Assembly: GCA_032353305.1 (NCBI GenBank) | Contig: JAUCNG010420577.1 | Location: 1-10,108 of the forward strand | Length of the DNA: 10,108 nucleotides | Origin: Cephalothrix spiralis | Lineage: Eukaryota > Nemertea > Palaeonemertea > Archinemertea > Cephalotrichidae | Direction: 5' to 3' | Shown here: positions 1 through 10,108 of the stretch, piece after piece | Layout of the letters: the number at the start of each line of letters is the position of its first letter | Numbering within the stretch: the first letter of the stretch is position 1 | The notes under the pieces: generated by a model | What the model saw: only the letters and a program-made list of their open reading frames with translations | Databases searched by the model: none | Told to the model about the DNA's origin: nothing | Position numbers and translations under genes: made by a program

Positions 1-882
1 TGGGTCCCTTTCTTCCGCCAGCAGGTTAAATTACCGGACTTAGGCCAATTGCTGTTTCGGGGTACAATGTCATCGATTACCCAGATACATAGTGCCCAGC
101 GCTATGTGAGGTTTAAAATATCAAACAGTCACAACAAAATATTGCATTCTATTAAAGCTGCCTAAAAATATTGCTTCTACGTAGACTAGACTGTTCGGGT
201 TGATAAGCAAATATTTGTACAAGCGATTTGCCTCCTCATCATGTACTTTGGATAACAAATATCAAAACCATGTCCTTTTTTATGAACAAAGCAAAATACA
301 ACACTCATTTTATCAATCACAATATCATTTTGATAGTTATAATGTAATTTTACTTCTCTCATGTATTCACTCTGAAGTTAGTAAAGTAGATATAATAACA
401 ACTCTAATGTGTTTGGATATGTCAATCATATAATCGCTTTAAGTAATCAATAAAAAAAAATTAAAAACAACTTTAGAGCTGATAAATTATCTATTATTTG
501 AAGTAGGTTCGAAACGTCAAGTCGTCATGTAAAAATAAAAATATCATGAATTTATGAAACGTTTTTGATGTTGATATTTTAACTTGACAGCACGGTACGG
601 ATTTATAGTGTTTACTTTAACTTAATTTTTTTATTATTGTTGGTTTCTCTAAAAACTAGGACAGCACAAATTAAAATAGTATATTTAAAGAAACCTCGTT
701 CAAAATAGTCCTATTGAATTCTGCATTGAACTATGTATCTCCGGGACCGACAATGGTAAGTCATGTTTACACAATAGATTTCCTATTCAAATGGTTGAAG
801 GGTTCATTTGTAATGGCGATCAATAGGATATCCCGGCAAAACGTTAGATTTTGCGGAGTTAAAGTGAGAACAATATACGTAC
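1..882. other. Intron following the last visible hpo exon; no exon recognised
   Basis: Intronic sequence 3' of the acidic-linker exon. On the minus strand I find no open segment resembling the Hippo linker (acidic, GTMV-type motifs) or the SARAH domain. Positions 1-110 are less AT-rich than the rest; about 430-690 is strongly AT-rich. A very short exon cannot be excluded. Confidence 0.6.
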
Positions 883-9654
<8,772 letters not shown>

Positions 9655-10108
9655 CTGTTAGATATAAAATATACAATTTCTTATCTTAAATACTTGATAA
9701 GCACAATTCATCATTATTAAAAATATAGAATTATTTCTGTACTGTTAAATACTAATGTGACAGGAATTTAAAATTGGTCTATTTCACCATTCACCACATG
9801 ATCAGGTGTATATATTCTGCCAAATATCTCTAATATTAAACAGTTTCTTATCGAACACATTTGAAATGCGTAAAACCAATGCACAAACAGTCAATTACGC
9901 ACAGTTGAAGTTAAAGAACACTTTTATAGCCATGGCATTGAACACTTTCATTTAACCAAACCATCGAACAAAAATTTCAAGTAGCAGCAATTATAAGTGA
10001 ACTTGGGATAACTTTAAAATTTAATATTGTCGAAATCGTATACAAATTAAGACTTCAAGAGTCGGACAACCAGTTGCAGTTTAGAATTTACAAAATGAAC
10101 CCATTAAT
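9655..10108. other. Upstream intron, cut by the window edge
   Basis: AT-rich sequence 5' of exon copy a. It ends in a normal acceptor (tttatatctaacag) on the minus strand. I find no start-codon exon resembling a Hippo N-terminus and no promoter signal, so the first coding exon(s) lie beyond 10108. Confidence 0.65.

Noticed and set aside
200-433. 77-codon open frame on the plus strand
   Set aside because: AT-rich composition, no recognisable motif, lies inside an intron of the minus-strand gene; length is within chance.

Overview
The window is eukaryotic nuclear DNA, AT-rich and intron-dominated. It carries most of one split gene on the minus strand: the Hippo/MST (STK3/STK4-type) Ste20-family kinase, hpo. 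I rebuilt eight coding exons by hand. Each has AG/GT borders, the phases agree at every junction, and they join into one continuous kinase domain from the segment before the glycine-rich loop to the end of the last helix. The first coding exon(s) lie beyond the right edge. The linker and the C-terminal SARAH domain lie beyond the left edge. The protein resembles arthropod Hippo proteins. The introns hold elements with TA-flanked termini close to the TACAGGGTGTCCC motif often seen in insect genomes. An insect or other arthropod is the best guess (inference); species and order cannot be told.

Layout from right (5' of the gene) to left (3'): intron 9655-10108; exon copy a 9574-9654; intron 8559-9573; exon copy b 8475-8558; intron 6201-8474 with two MITE-like elements; exon 6020-6200 (beta3 lysine, helix C); intron 5159-6019 with a 26-bp perfect palindrome; exon 5096-5158 (hinge); short intron 4771-5095; exon 4606-4770 (HRD, DFG); intron 3785-4605 with a 23-bp tandem repeat and a 20-bp palindrome; exon 3679-3784 (activation loop, APE); intron 2878-3678 with a 15-bp-arm hairpin and a tRNA 3'-half-like sequence; exon 2678-2877 (C-lobe); intron 997-2677 with a 533-bp MITE and a large foldback; exon 883-996 (end of kinase domain and start of an acidic linker); then 882 bases with no recognisable exon.

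The most interesting observation is that the exon coding the segment before and including the first part of the glycine-rich loop is present twice in tandem (9574-9654 and 8475-8558). The copies share entry and exit phase and protein sequence (L-S-D/E-E-S-L-A-R-x-P-D/E-E-V-F-D/E-I) but differ at most silent sites. One gives a GEGSYG loop and the other GRGSYG. This is what a pair of mutually exclusive exons looks like, so the locus may make two Hippo isoforms with different ATP-binding loops. I know of no such arrangement in the well-studied Drosophila or vertebrate genes.
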